64,000 bases of DNA from Neisseriaceae bacterium. Lineage in GTDB: Bacteria; Pseudomonadota; Gammaproteobacteria; Burkholderiales; UBA11063. The stretch covers positions 20,000 to 83,999 of the forward strand of contig RXJX01000018.1 in assembly GCA_003963245.1 (NCBI GenBank), in the 5' to 3' direction. Both the position numbers and the translations under genes were made by a program. Below are positions 18,775-27,822 of the stretch, in pieces (positions within the stretch are counted from its first letter, which is position 1; each line of letters starts with the position of its first letter). A model generated the notes under the pieces. That model worked only from the letters and a program-made list of their open reading frames with translations, was not told the DNA's origin and did not search any database.

Positions 18775-21700
18775 ATGAAAAGAAATAAGCTAAAAAATAT
18801 TTTGAGTACATTTGCGGTGAGTATGATAATCACCTCTATAGTTGCTGCCTGCAGTAGTTCCACTGGTAGCAATATGGCAGATAATAACAATAATCTCAAT
18901 AATGCGCTAGTAATTGAGAAAGCTGCAATGATTCCGGTAATTGACGGTAAAGCCGGCAGCACAGGTATTTATATCCATAACACCAGCAACCAAACAATTA
19001 ATAAGATCAGTTATGGACTAGTGCGTAGTGATAATAAAACTTCGTCACTAACATTCAATCAAACAAGTTGTAAGAGCATTGCTGCCAATAGTAGCTGTCT
19101 ATTGCCATTAACTACACCAGCACTAGCAGCGGGCAATAGTGGCTCCAGTATTCTTATTGCCAACTACAATAATCAACAAAGCAAACAGCTGCTAAATTAT
19201 CGTTATATAAAAAGTAGTGACTATCGCGGAGTTAATTTTAGTGATAACAGCCAAAGCCTGTTTGGAACTAATGACTATGCAACAGTATATGTATTTGTGG
19301 GTAATTCTCAAGCACAAAATAATGTTGGCTTTGAAAACTCAAATAACAGTTTGGCAATTAGTAACGGTCTAACTAATGGCAAGGTAAATATCCCTGCAAA
19401 TACACTGATTCCGCTGGAGATTCATTCTAATCAGAATGTAACAGCCAATTTAGTAACTATTACACCACATACGGTAACAAGTAGCAAAAACTTAAATAAA
19501 GCTTTAAACGATGCACAACAAAATAATAGCCAATTACAGGTAACTATAACACCTACCATGCAAGCCAACCTTTTAATGAATGATTTGCCAGTACTGAGCC
19601 AGAGTGAATCGACTGCAACATTGTCAATTGTGAATAATGGCAATCAAAGTGCCAGTGGTATTAACTTAAGCGCTGGAGATAATTCAATTACAGTTGGCAA
19701 TGCTACGACTAATCCTTGCACAGGAACTCTGGGAATAGGTGCAAGTTGTAATTATCAAATCAGTTTGAATAATCACAATAGTAATGGGAATACACTACTA
19801 ACTTTGAATTACAATAACAGCTTGACAAGCACTAATACAAACCAAATAGTCTATTATCTTAATAATAATGCCGAGCCTATGGTCGCGGTAGTACCAAGCC
19901 AAAGCAGTTTTACTGAACAGATCAATACTAATCAAAATATTACTTTTAATCTCACTAATGTTGGCAATGTACCATTAAATAGCCTAATTCCTAAAATTAA
20001 TAAAACACTAACCAATACTACAGTTACAGTTCAAAATAATACTTGTGGCAACAGTTTGGAGGCTAACGGAAACTGTCAGATTCAGCTAAATGTAGCAGCT
20101 TCGGGATTAATTGACAATGGGATTATCTATCTTAATATCAGTGGAACATATACTGGCACTAGTACAAAAAGCTATAGCTTCATGAGCAAACCCGTTTATA
20201 CCACAATAACAGATCCCCTTGCTCCGACAGTTACTTCAACTACCCCACAGGATACAGCAACAGGGGTTAGCAAAGCTACCGGAATTATAATTAACTTTAG
20301 TGAACCAATGACACCAACTACATTGACTAACAGCAATATTAAACTGCAAAAAGTAAGTGACAGCAGCAACATACCATTGACTTCACAGGGTGTTACTAAC
20401 AACAATCAAACAGTAAGTTTTAGTACTGGTAGCAACCTATCAGATTTAACCCAGTATCGAATTGTTATTAATCCAAGCCAGATTCAGGATATTAACGGCA
20501 ATGCGATGAGTGCTGCAACCAGCCAGACGGTTAGTACTTTTACAACAGCAGATAATACTCCACCAACTATCAATAACTTTACACCAGCAAATGGTGCAAG
20601 CAATCAAAGCCAAAGCCCGAGTATCACTCTGACTTTTAGCAAAGCAATGGATGAATCAACGTTAACGACTTCTAATATCATCTTGCAAACTCAGGCGGGT
20701 ACATCAGTGACTGGTACTAGCATTAGCTATAATTCAACAACCTATGTTGCAACAGTAAATCTCAGTAATTCATTAGATAGTCAAACTACCTATTTATTGC
20801 TAATCAATCAAAATAATCTAAAAGATAGTAGTGGAAATGCGATGGGCAGCAATAGCAGCTATCAGGTTACGCAATTTACCATTGGGGATTTTACTGCGCC
20901 GACTTTAAGCAGCACAGTTCCTGTTAATGGAGCAACTACTGTAGCTGTAGAATCGCCAATCAGCCTAACTTTTAGTGAAGCTATGGATACCAGCACATTG
21001 AATAGCACAAATATCCAGCTACAAAAAGTAAGCGATAGCAGTAATATTAGTTTAAATGCGCCAAGTTATAGCAATGGTGACAAAACTGTGACCTTCCAGC
21101 CAAGTGCAAATTTGATTGCTGATGAGAGTTACAATATCATTATCAATCCAAGTGCAATTAAAGATGTTACGGGGAACGTAATGAACGCGACAATCAGCCA
21201 AACGATAGTAAGTAACTTTATTATTAGTTCAGGAGCACCAACACCAAATGCTATAATAAAAGTTACAACGGTAGGTAAATCAGGGTTTTTCTCAGGCAGT
21301 AATGGTGGACAAGATTTAAGTAGAGCGTTAGCTTTTCCATATAATGTAGAAAGTACCGCATCTGCGACAGTAACTCTTACCTATAGAAATACTGGAAGTA
21401 GTATTGCTACAAATTTCACCACCACCTTCAATCCACTACCACCGGGTTGGGTATTGACCACTCATAATTGCAATAATTTTACTCTGCAGGCTAGCCCAGT
21501 TACTACTTGTAGTGACACCTATACATTTTCTTCATTTGCTGCCAATAGCACTCTCCTCAAACAGGTTAATGGTGTCTACTCAACGAATATAAATGCAAAT
21601 GATATTAAACAAAGTTGGGATGAAGGTAATAATCATTTTGTAAATCAAGCAACGGTGTTACCTGCTGCATATTTAAATCAAATTATTTACGTTAACTATT

Positions 21701-22821
21701 TTCTAAAAATCTTTGTTAGCAACTCGACTACAACCGGACAACTATCGACTATCACGGGGGGCAACAATGCTATTAGTAATGCAGATGCAATATGCGCCAA
21801 CGATTCCAATCGACCAGCAGATGGTTATACATATAAGGCAATGTTAGTAACCAGTACTGATAATATAGTCACACCAACACCAGATAAAGATCGTTATGTT
21901 TGCAAGTCGGCAAATTGTGTTGATGGCGGAGAACAATCTTTTGACTGGGTATTACTACCCGAAAGTGTGAATTATCGGACAGTCGGCTCTACTTCAAATA
22001 CCACTTCAATTGGTACCACTGCAGCTAATTATGGCTATCTGCTTAATAGCAACGCCTTTTCAACTGTAGCTTATAATGTTTGGACTGGTTTTTCTTTAAT
22101 ATATAATTCTTGGATGAGCGCTCCCTATAACTCTACTGATGCAACTGCGGGGGGAAGCTGTAACAATTGGACATCGGCAAGTAATACCCTATATGGAACA
22201 TACGGTACTGCCAATGGTAGCGGCTATAACGGACCAATTGCCTCCGCCGTCAGTACATGTGATAGTGCAAGCCATCACCTGTACTGCGTACAGCAGGTTG
22301 CTCCCAAGCAAATTTTTGTGACTAATACCACGACCGATGGAAATATAGTTGCAACTTCCGGTAAATCTGCCGCTGCAGCTGCGGATGCGATTTGTAATAC
22401 AGATACCGCCCGACCAAACTCTGGTGCCTATAAAGCATTGTTGGTAACTGCAACCCGCTATAACAATGGTAGTGGAACAAATAGTGATTGGCCATTGACA
22501 GCTAGTACGAGCTATTACAATATGAGTGGAGCATTGGCGTTTACAACAAATACATATGGTATTCCGCCAGATTCATTCATGGCTGCAATATATCCAAACA
22601 GTGCAATGCAAGCATGGACTGGTGCTGGAGTTCCAGATGATAGTACGATTAACTGGAATTATACATCTGCCGAAAATTATTGCAATAATTGGACTGATGC
22701 AGGCTCTGGTATGGAAAAAGCAATGATTGGCGCAACAGGAGCTACTGATGCTAACGTATGGAATTATAACGGAGGTGATACATGTACAACCAGCAGTAGG
22801 CTGTATTGTGTCCAGCAGTAG
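18775..22821 (+). CDS. Very large lipoprotein with Ig-like, Big_5-type and tandem DUF1554 domains (paralogue 3)
   Basis: A 1348-residue lipoprotein; the start at 18775 opens a signal peptide ending in SIVAAC. The first ~480 residues repeat the N-terminal plan of paralogues 1 and 2 (IPVIDGKAGSTGIYIHN, RGVNF, NTCGNSLEANGNC). Then come three bacterial Ig-like (Big_5/SbsA-type) domains starting near residues 483, 596 and 708; each begins PxVxxxxPxxGA or similar and has a xIxLxFSxxM core. A spacer region leads to two DUF1554-like domains (about 979-1174 and 1180-1348). Each starts IFV(S/T)N and ends LYCVQQ, with DAIC and YKA(M/L)LV motifs. DUF1554 is best known from Leptospira surface proteins. 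Function is unknown. Confidence 0.75.
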   Translation: MKRNKLKNILSTFAVSMIITSIVAACSSSTGSNMADNNNNLNNALVIEKAAMIPVIDGKAGSTGIYIHNTSNQTINKISYGLVRSDNKTSSLTFNQTSCKSIAANSSCLLPLTTPALAAGNSGSSILIANYNNQQSKQLLNYRYIKSSDYRGVNFSDNSQSLFGTNDYATVYVFVGNSQAQNNVGFENSNNSLAISNGLTNGKVNIPANTLIPLEIHSNQNVTANLVTITPHTVTSSKNLNKALNDAQQNNSQLQVTITPTMQANLLMNDLPVLSQSESTATLSIVNNGNQSASGINLSAGDNSITVGNATTNPCTGTLGIGASCNYQISLNNHNSNGNTLLTLNYNNSLTSTNTNQIVYYLNNNAEPMVAVVPSQSSFTEQINTNQNITFNLTNVGNVPLNSLIPKINKTLTNTTVTVQNNTCGNSLEANGNCQIQLNVAASGLIDNGIIYLNISGTYTGTSTKSYSFMSKPVYTTITDPLAPTVTSTTPQDTATGVSKATGIIINFSEPMTPTTLTNSNIKLQKVSDSSNIPLTSQGVTNNNQTVSFSTGSNLSDLTQYRIVINPSQIQDINGNAMSAATSQTVSTFTTADNTPPTINNFTPANGASNQSQSPSITLTFSKAMDESTLTTSNIILQTQAGTSVTGTSISYNSTTYVATVNLSNSLDSQTTYLLLINQNNLKDSSGNAMGSNSSYQVTQFTIGDFTAPTLSSTVPVNGATTVAVESPISLTFSEAMDTSTLNSTNIQLQKVSDSSNISLNAPSYSNGDKTVTFQPSANLIADESYNIIINPSAIKDVTGNVMNATISQTIVSNFIISSGAPTPNAIIKVTTVGKSGFFSGSNGGQDLSRALAFPYNVESTASATVTLTYRNTGSSIATNFTTTFNPLPPGWVLTTHNCNNFTLQASPVTTCSDTYTFSSFAANSTLLKQVNGVYSTNINANDIKQSWDEGNNHFVNQATVLPAAYLNQIIYVNYFLKIFVSNSTTTGQLSTITGGNNAISNADAICANDSNRPADGYTYKAMLVTSTDNIVTPTPDKDRYVCKSANCVDGGEQSFDWVLLPESVNYRTVGSTSNTTSIGTTAANYGYLLNSNAFSTVAYNVWTGFSLIYNSWMSAPYNSTDATAGGSCNNWTSASNTLYGTYGTANGSGYNGPIASAVSTCDSASHHLYCVQQVAPKQIFVTNTTTDGNIVATSGKSAAAAADAICNTDTARPNSGAYKALLVTATRYNNGSGTNSDWPLTASTSYYNMSGALAFTTNTYGIPPDSFMAAIYPNSAMQAWTGAGVPDDSTINWNYTSAENYCNNWTDAGSGMEKAMIGATGATDANVWNYNGGDTCTTSSRLYCVQQ

Positions 22822-22833
22822 ATGATTTTAGAC

Positions 22834-22869
22834 AAGGCGATTCCGTAATATTTGGGAGTCGCCCTTTTA
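22834..22869 (+). terminator. Terminator after the lipoprotein array
   Basis: AAGGCGATTCC and GGGAGTCGCCCTT form a hairpin with some G-U or mismatched pairs, followed by TTTTATTTAT. It lies directly after the third lipoprotein and is the first terminator-like structure in the array. Confidence 0.6.
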
Positions 22870-22900
22870 TTTATGCTAGAATACTTAAATCAGCCTTTAT

Positions 22901-23635
22901 TTATCTTAGGATATAACTAAATGAATTTAGTTCTTGCTTCAGCTCTTTCCAATTAGGAAGTATTTTAGTCATGAGAGCGTAAAAACGGCTACTATGATTT
23001 TGTTCAATTATGTGACATAATTCATGAACTACAACATAGTCAATTAATTTGGGCTCTAGTTTTATCAATGCCAAATTTAAGTTTACTTTATTTATTGCCA
23101 CAGAATAACTCCCCCAGCGCGAACGCATTACTTTCAGACTCAAGCGAGGAATTTTATAACCTAACGCTGCAAAATAATTAAATCGTTGCCGCAGCAAACC
23201 TTCACAAATTACCATCCCTAGGCGTTTATATTCAGCCTGCAATACGGCTAATTTATATTCAGAGCTAATGTCTTTAACACTTAACATGCAAATATCATCA
23301 GTGAAAGACACACGATTATGCTTAGCATGAGTAACTTGCAAAGTATAGCGCTGTCCTAAATAACTAACGTGACTATCATTCTGAACTACTAAATTAAGTT
23401 GAGTTTTATTTAGCAATTGTTGGGCAAGCAATTTCTGTTTATGGAGAATATTACTGTAAAACTTATCAATTACTTTATTTACGTGAACTTCGTCGGCATG
23501 TAACGGCGCCGTAACTAGCAAAGAACTATCGGAATTAATTCTGACGTAAGTATGACGAATGTTTTTATGCAATGTATGGATAATGAATTCACGATATTGT
23601 CGAGAGCATGATTGCTCTCCTGCAGAAAATCTCAT
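22901..23635 (-). CDS. YgjP-type (DUF45) metal-dependent hydrolase
   Basis: A 244-residue member of the YgjP family, a zinc metalloprotein group related in fold to M48 peptidases. The metal site is VVHELCHIIEQNHSSRFYAL, with HExxH plus a downstream His/Ser-containing helix. Before it comes the family signature RWGSYSVAINKVNLNLALIK, close to the typical WGSC...NW.L. The usual cysteine is serine here. Its start overlaps the stop of the upstream DUF721 gene by four bases (ATGA), so the two are translationally coupled. Substrate unknown. Confidence 0.82.
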   Translation of the reverse strand: MRFSAGEQSCSRQYREFIIHTLHKNIRHTYVRINSDSSLLVTAPLHADEVHVNKVIDKFYSNILHKQKLLAQQLLNKTQLNLVVQNDSHVSYLGQRYTLQVTHAKHNRVSFTDDICMLSVKDISSEYKLAVLQAEYKRLGMVICEGLLRQRFNYFAALGYKIPRLSLKVMRSRWGSYSVAINKVNLNLALIKLEPKLIDYVVVHELCHIIEQNHSSRFYALMTKILPNWKELKQELNSFSYILR

Positions 23636-24105
23636 AATTTAAGCTCCCAATCGGTAGAGGCATTTTCTTCTTCGTGTTCTTGTAAGCTTTTTATCAACTC
23701 GGGGCGACCAAGAGCATTAGCAAACTTTTGCAGCGCTTCTCGTTGCTCCAGGCTCAAGACACGTTTAACTTTTTTGGGCTGATGTTGCTCAGGTCGTACT
23801 TTAACTAAAATTTTACTGAAGGAAACTCCATTACTGAACAAAATATCCTGAATATTACTAATCATGTTATTAACTAAATAGAACCCACTATTATTACTAA
23901 CAAATAGCACCAGCAGATCGCTGGGATAATCAATAGCACCACAGTGACAAATATCCCGTAAGTTAGGATAATGAGAATAAATAATTTCACTAATTCTTGC
24001 TAGCTCTTGTAATAAACGCCCTAAATCATCTTGTTCAGAAATCTGCTTCAGTCGCTCACCAAATTCAATAAAATGCCCAGGAGTTTTCTTCTTAAATGAA
24101 CGCAT
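23632..24105 (-). CDS. DciA-like (DUF721) protein
   Basis: A 157-residue cytoplasmic protein. The central segment (ICHCGAIDYPSDLLVLFVSN, then NNMISNIQDILFSNGV and KILVKVRPEQ) follows the pattern of DUF721/DciA proteins: a short strand pair and helix ending in xxVRVxP. DciA assists loading of the replicative helicase in bacteria that lack DnaC. The C-terminal half is charged and not conserved. The match is by pattern only and weaker than for most genes here. It is the first gene of a two-gene unit with the YgjP-like gene. Confidence 0.55.
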   Translation of the reverse strand: MRSFKKKTPGHFIEFGERLKQISEQDDLGRLLQELARISEIIYSHYPNLRDICHCGAIDYPSDLLVLFVSNNSGFYLVNNMISNIQDILFSNGVSFSKILVKVRPEQHQPKKVKRVLSLEQREALQKFANALGRPELIKSLQEHEEENASTDWELKL

Positions 24106-24122
24106 AATGACAAATAATAACC

Positions 24123-24152
24123 TTACTTTTTGTGGTACAATACCGTTATAAT
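24123..24152 (+). promoter_or_regulatory. Possible promoter of the NifU-like/GGGtGRT pair
   Basis: TATAAT at 24147-24152 with TTACTT at 24123-24128 (18-base spacer) lies 65 bases before the start at 24217. The -10 is perfect and the -35 is weak. Confidence 0.4.
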
Positions 24153-24216
24153 TACTCGATCAAACATTTTAACATATAAGATTAAATTTTATTTAACTAA
24201 TTTATCGGAGAAATTT

Positions 24217-24909
24217 ATGGAATACTCACATGAAGTAGAACATATGACATGCATCGCCAAAGGTGCTAATCATGGTCCGGCACCAATTCCCCAAGAAGGA
24301 AAATGGACTCAGGCACGAGAAATTAAAGATATTTCAGGGTTAACTCATGGTGTTGGTTGGTGCGCTCCTCAACAAGGTGCAACTAAACTTACTTTGAATA
24401 TCAAAGATGGAATTATTCAGGAAGCACTAATTGAAACTATCGGTTGTTCAGGAATGACTCATTCGGCAGCAATGGCAGCTGAAATTTTACCCGGAAAAAC
24501 AATTCTTGAAGCATTAAACACAGATTTGGTTTGCGATGCAATCAATACTGCAATGCGTGAATTATTTTTACAGATTGCCTACGGTCGTTCACAAACAGCC
24601 TTCTCTGAAGGTGGATTGCCTATCGGTGCTGGATTAGAAGATCTTGGTAAGGGATTACGTAGCCAAATTGGTACAATGTACGGCACAGTTGCTAAAGGTC
24701 CACGCTATATGGAGTTAGCCGAGGGCTACGTAACACGGGTCGCATTGGATGATGGCAGCGAAATTATTGGTTATGAATTTGTTCATCTGGGCAAAATGAT
24801 GGAATCAATCAGAAAAGGGGTTGATGCAAATGAAGCGCTGAAAAAAGCTACTGGCAGCTATGGTCGTTTCGCAGAAGCTACGCGTTATGTTGATCCTCGT
24901 GCAGAATAA
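24217..24909 (+). CDS. NifU/IscU-like iron-sulfur scaffold partner of a GGGtGRT protein
   Basis: A 230-residue protein. ATG at 24217 is preferred over an upstream in-frame start because TCGGAG lies just before it. The first cysteines are in EHMTCIAKG and GVGWCAPQQGATKL; then IETIGCSGMTHSAAMAAEIL resembles the cysteine-containing scaffold motif of NifU_N proteins. Proteins of this type are annotated as iron-sulfur cluster assembly scaffolds and occur next to GGGtGRT genes, as here (20-base gap). It lacks the classic IscU arrangement and its neighbours are not isc/suf genes, so it is probably not the housekeeping scaffold. Function is unproven. Confidence 0.7.
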   Translation: MEYSHEVEHMTCIAKGANHGPAPIPQEGKWTQAREIKDISGLTHGVGWCAPQQGATKLTLNIKDGIIQEALIETIGCSGMTHSAAMAAEILPGKTILEALNTDLVCDAINTAMRELFLQIAYGRSQTAFSEGGLPIGAGLEDLGKGLRSQIGTMYGTVAKGPRYMELAEGYVTRVALDDGSEIIGYEFVHLGKMMESIRKGVDANEALKKATGSYGRFAEATRYVDPRAE

Positions 24910-24929
24910 TTTAAGGAAAGAGAAATAAG

Positions 24930-25925
24930 ATGCAACTATTTGAAAGTTATGATCGTCGAATCGACAAAATTAATTCTGTTTTAGCACAATATAATATCGC
25001 TTCTTTAGATGCGGCCCGCAAATTATGTACGGACAAAGGCTTTGACCCTTATGAAATCGCCGAAAAAATCCAACCTATCTGCTTTGAAAACGCTAAATGG
25101 GCATATGTATTAGGCGCCGCAATCGCGTTGACTAAAGGAGCAACTAGTGCGGTTGAAGCGGCTAAAGTAATTGGTGAAGGATTACAAGCGTTTTGTATCG
25201 AGGGCTCAGTGGCTGAAGATCGCAAAGTTGGTCTTGGACATGGTAATTTAGCCTCAATGTTACTTAGCGAAGAGACGCAATGTTTTGCTTTCTTAGCTGG
25301 GCATGAGTCATTTGCCGCAGCTGAAGGTGCTATCGGTATCGCACGCTCAGCCAATAAAGTCAGAACACAACCATTGCGCGTTATTTTGAATGGCTTGGGT
25401 AAAGATGCCGCACAAATTATTTCGCGGATAAATGGATTTACTTATGTACAAACTCAATTTGATTACTATAGTGGTGATTTGAGAATCGTACAAGAAAAAG
25501 CATATTCTAAAACCGAGCGTGCCAATGTGCGTTGTTATGGTGCTGATGATGTACGTGAGGGCGTGGCAATCATGCATAATGAGGGTGTTGATGCTTCAAT
25601 TACTGGTAATTCAACTAATCCAACTCGCTTTCAACATCCCGTTGCCGGAACTTATAAAAAAGAACGTCAGTTATTAGGCAAGAAATATTTCTCTGTAGCT
25701 TCAGGTGGAGGTACTGGTCGTACACTTCACCCAGATAATATGGGCGCAGGCCCAGCTTCTTATGGAATGACTGATACTATGGGGCGGATGCATGCTGATG
25801 CACAGTTTGCAGGTTCATCCTCAGTACCTGCTCACGTCGAAATGATGGGCTTTATGGGAATGGGAAACAACCCGATGGTTGGTGCAACTGTGGCTGTAGC
25901 CGTGGCAATTCAAGAAGCACATTAA
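24930..25925 (+). CDS. GGGtGRT family protein
   Basis: A 331-residue protein with the name-giving motif SVASGGGTGRTLHPDNMG near residue 260 and another glycine-rich stretch EMMGFMGMGNNPMVGATVAV at the C-terminus. To my knowledge no activity has been established for the family. It forms a two-gene unit with the NifU-like gene, which recurs in other bacteria, often anaerobes. AAGGAA precedes the start and a strong terminator follows the stop. Conserved cysteines (for example QPICFENAKW and EGLQAFCIEG) may handle iron-sulfur chemistry, but this is inference. Confidence 0.85.
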   Translation: MQLFESYDRRIDKINSVLAQYNIASLDAARKLCTDKGFDPYEIAEKIQPICFENAKWAYVLGAAIALTKGATSAVEAAKVIGEGLQAFCIEGSVAEDRKVGLGHGNLASMLLSEETQCFAFLAGHESFAAAEGAIGIARSANKVRTQPLRVILNGLGKDAAQIISRINGFTYVQTQFDYYSGDLRIVQEKAYSKTERANVRCYGADDVREGVAIMHNEGVDASITGNSTNPTRFQHPVAGTYKKERQLLGKKYFSVASGGGTGRTLHPDNMGAGPASYGMTDTMGRMHADAQFAGSSSVPAHVEMMGFMGMGNNPMVGATVAVAVAIQEAH

Positions 25926-25944
25926 AGTACTGGCTGATTAATGA

Positions 25945-25977
25945 AAGGTAGAGAATAAACTGCTCTGCCTTTTTTAT
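25945..25977 (+). terminator. Rho-independent terminator after the GGGtGRT gene
   Basis: AAGGTAGAG pairs along nine bases with CTCTGCCTT (one G-U pair), and TTTTTATT follows. This ends the NifU-like/GGGtGRT transcript. Confidence 0.8.
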
Positions 25978-26057
25978 TAATAGTCAATTAAAGCAATTCC
26001 TTATCTTCTCTATTCCAATATTATTGGCTTCTGAATACCCTCTCTTGCAAATTAAAC

Positions 26058-26087
26058 TTGACACATTATATTAGATTAATCTAAAAT
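26058..26087 (+). promoter_or_regulatory. Promoter with palindromic operator for the CoA-disulfide reductase gene
   Basis: A perfect TTGACA (26058-26063) and TAAAAT (26082-26087) are 18 bases apart. The perfect 14-base palindrome TTAGATTAATCTAA (26071-26084) fills the spacer and enters the -10 box. That is the classical position for a repressor operator. ArsR-type sulfide or persulfide sensors control related genes in other bacteria, but no such regulator is encoded in this window. Confidence 0.6.
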
Positions 26088-26121
26088 ACATTATTGATAA
26101 ATAAATAAGAGAGAATTCATC

Positions 26122-27822
26122 ATGTCTAAAAAAATTTTAATTATTGGTGGAGTTGCCGGAGGTGCCTCAGCTGCAGCTCGCTTACGTCGTCACAATGAAC
26201 AAGATCAGATCATCATGTTTGAAAAAGGTCCGCACGTATCATTTTCAAATTGCAGCCTACCCTACTACTTAAGTGGCACAGTTAGTAGTGCAGAAAAACT
26301 GGTTATGATGACACCGGAAAAATTTAGTAAACAGTTTAACATTGATGCTAGGATTAATCAGGAAATTATTTCCATCAATCGTCAGGCTAAAACCGTAACT
26401 ATCCTCAATCACATCACCAAAACACAGTACACAGAATCTTACGATAAATTAATCCTTTCACCAGGTGCAAAACCAATTGTTCCCAATATCCAAGGTAAAG
26501 AGCACGTAAATTTATTTACAGTACGAAATGTTATAGATATTACAAATCTAAAACAAGCAATTAGTGAAAAGAATCCACAAAACATTGCAGTAATTGGAGG
26601 TGGATTTATTGGTGTTGAAGTTGCCGAAAACTTGCGTGAAGCGGGTTACAATGTAAGTCTGATAGAAGCAATGCCTCAAATTATGCGCACCTTTGACTAT
26701 GATATGGTGCAAATTTTGCATAAAGAACTATATGATCATGGCGTGGAATTAATTGTTGGTGACAAAGTAGAATCTTTTGCGCCCAACCAAATCCTACTTA
26801 ATTCTGGTCGAGTTGTACCAGCAGAAATCGTCATAATGGCAATCGGTGTTGCACCGGAAACCAATCTAGCTATTGCCGCACAACTTGATTTAGGTAGAAC
26901 TGGTGCAATCGCAGTTGATGATAATTGTTTAACCAATGATCCAGATATTTATGCAGTTGGCGATGCAATTGAAGTTTATGGTGCATTGATACAAGATAAA
27001 TTTAAATTGGCATTAGCCGGTCCTGCGCAAAAACAAGCTCGTGATGCAGCTGATCATATTAATGGAATCAACAATAAGTCTCGTAGCTACATCGGCTCAT
27101 CCTGCATCAAAGTATTTGACTTAAATGCAGCATCAACAGGTTTAACTGAGGGTTTGATAGAGTTTACTAAGCTAGCAATTGAATATGGAACGGTATATAT
27201 TACGCCCAATGATAAAGTGAGCTTAATGCCGACCAATCATACCATGCAATTTAAGCTAATCTATGATAAAAATAATGGACGTATTTTGGGTGCGCAGGCA
27301 ATTGGCAAAGGAAACGTTGACAAACGTATTGATGTGATCGCGACCGCAATAAAATTTAATGCAACAATCAATGATCTTTGCGACTTAGAATTATGTTATG
27401 CGCCACCATTTGGAACTGCCAAAGACGTAGTCAATATGGCTGGCTATGTTGCAAGCAATCTAAACACAGGTAAATTTAAGCAAATTACTGCAAATAAAGT
27501 CAGAGAGTTAGTTAAAATCAATGCATATATCTTAGATGTTCGTGAAGAAGCTGAGCTAGCACGAGGTATAATCAAAGGAGCTACTAATATTCCATTAAGC
27601 CAACTTCGAGATCGCTTAGCTGAAATTCCCAAAAATCAACCTATCTACATTCATTGTCGTAGTGGACAGCGCAGCTACAATGCAACGCTAATACTGCAAC
27701 AACATGGCTTTAATGAAGTCTATAATCTTGCGGGAGGATTTTTAGCATTGTCATATTATGAGTACTACAATGACATAACAACTGCCAGAGAAGCGATTTT
27801 AACGGCGTATAACTTTAACTAA
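26122..27822 (+). CDS. CoA-disulfide reductase with C-terminal rhodanese domain
   Basis: A 566-residue FAD enzyme that reduces CoA disulfide or CoA persulfide with a pyridine nucleotide. The FAD site is IIGGVAGGASAAARLRRH. The single active-site cysteine of this group is Cys44 in FSNCSLPYYLSG. The NAD(P) site is IAVIGGGFIGVEVAE. A rhodanese domain starts near residue 470, with its catalytic loop CRSGQRS at Cys512. This CoADR-RHD architecture is linked to sulfane-sulfur (persulfide) handling. A palindrome in its promoter suggests induction by a sulfur species. Its last 24 bases overlap the convergent EamA gene. Confidence 0.92.
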   Translation: MSKKILIIGGVAGGASAAARLRRHNEQDQIIMFEKGPHVSFSNCSLPYYLSGTVSSAEKLVMMTPEKFSKQFNIDARINQEIISINRQAKTVTILNHITKTQYTESYDKLILSPGAKPIVPNIQGKEHVNLFTVRNVIDITNLKQAISEKNPQNIAVIGGGFIGVEVAENLREAGYNVSLIEAMPQIMRTFDYDMVQILHKELYDHGVELIVGDKVESFAPNQILLNSGRVVPAEIVIMAIGVAPETNLAIAAQLDLGRTGAIAVDDNCLTNDPDIYAVGDAIEVYGALIQDKFKLALAGPAQKQARDAADHINGINNKSRSYIGSSCIKVFDLNAASTGLTEGLIEFTKLAIEYGTVYITPNDKVSLMPTNHTMQFKLIYDKNNGRILGAQAIGKGNVDKRIDVIATAIKFNATINDLCDLELCYAPPFGTAKDVVNMAGYVASNLNTGKFKQITANKVRELVKINAYILDVREEAELARGIIKGATNIPLSQLRDRLAEIPKNQPIYIHCRSGQRSYNATLILQQHGFNEVYNLAGGFLALSYYEYYNDITTAREAILTAYNFN

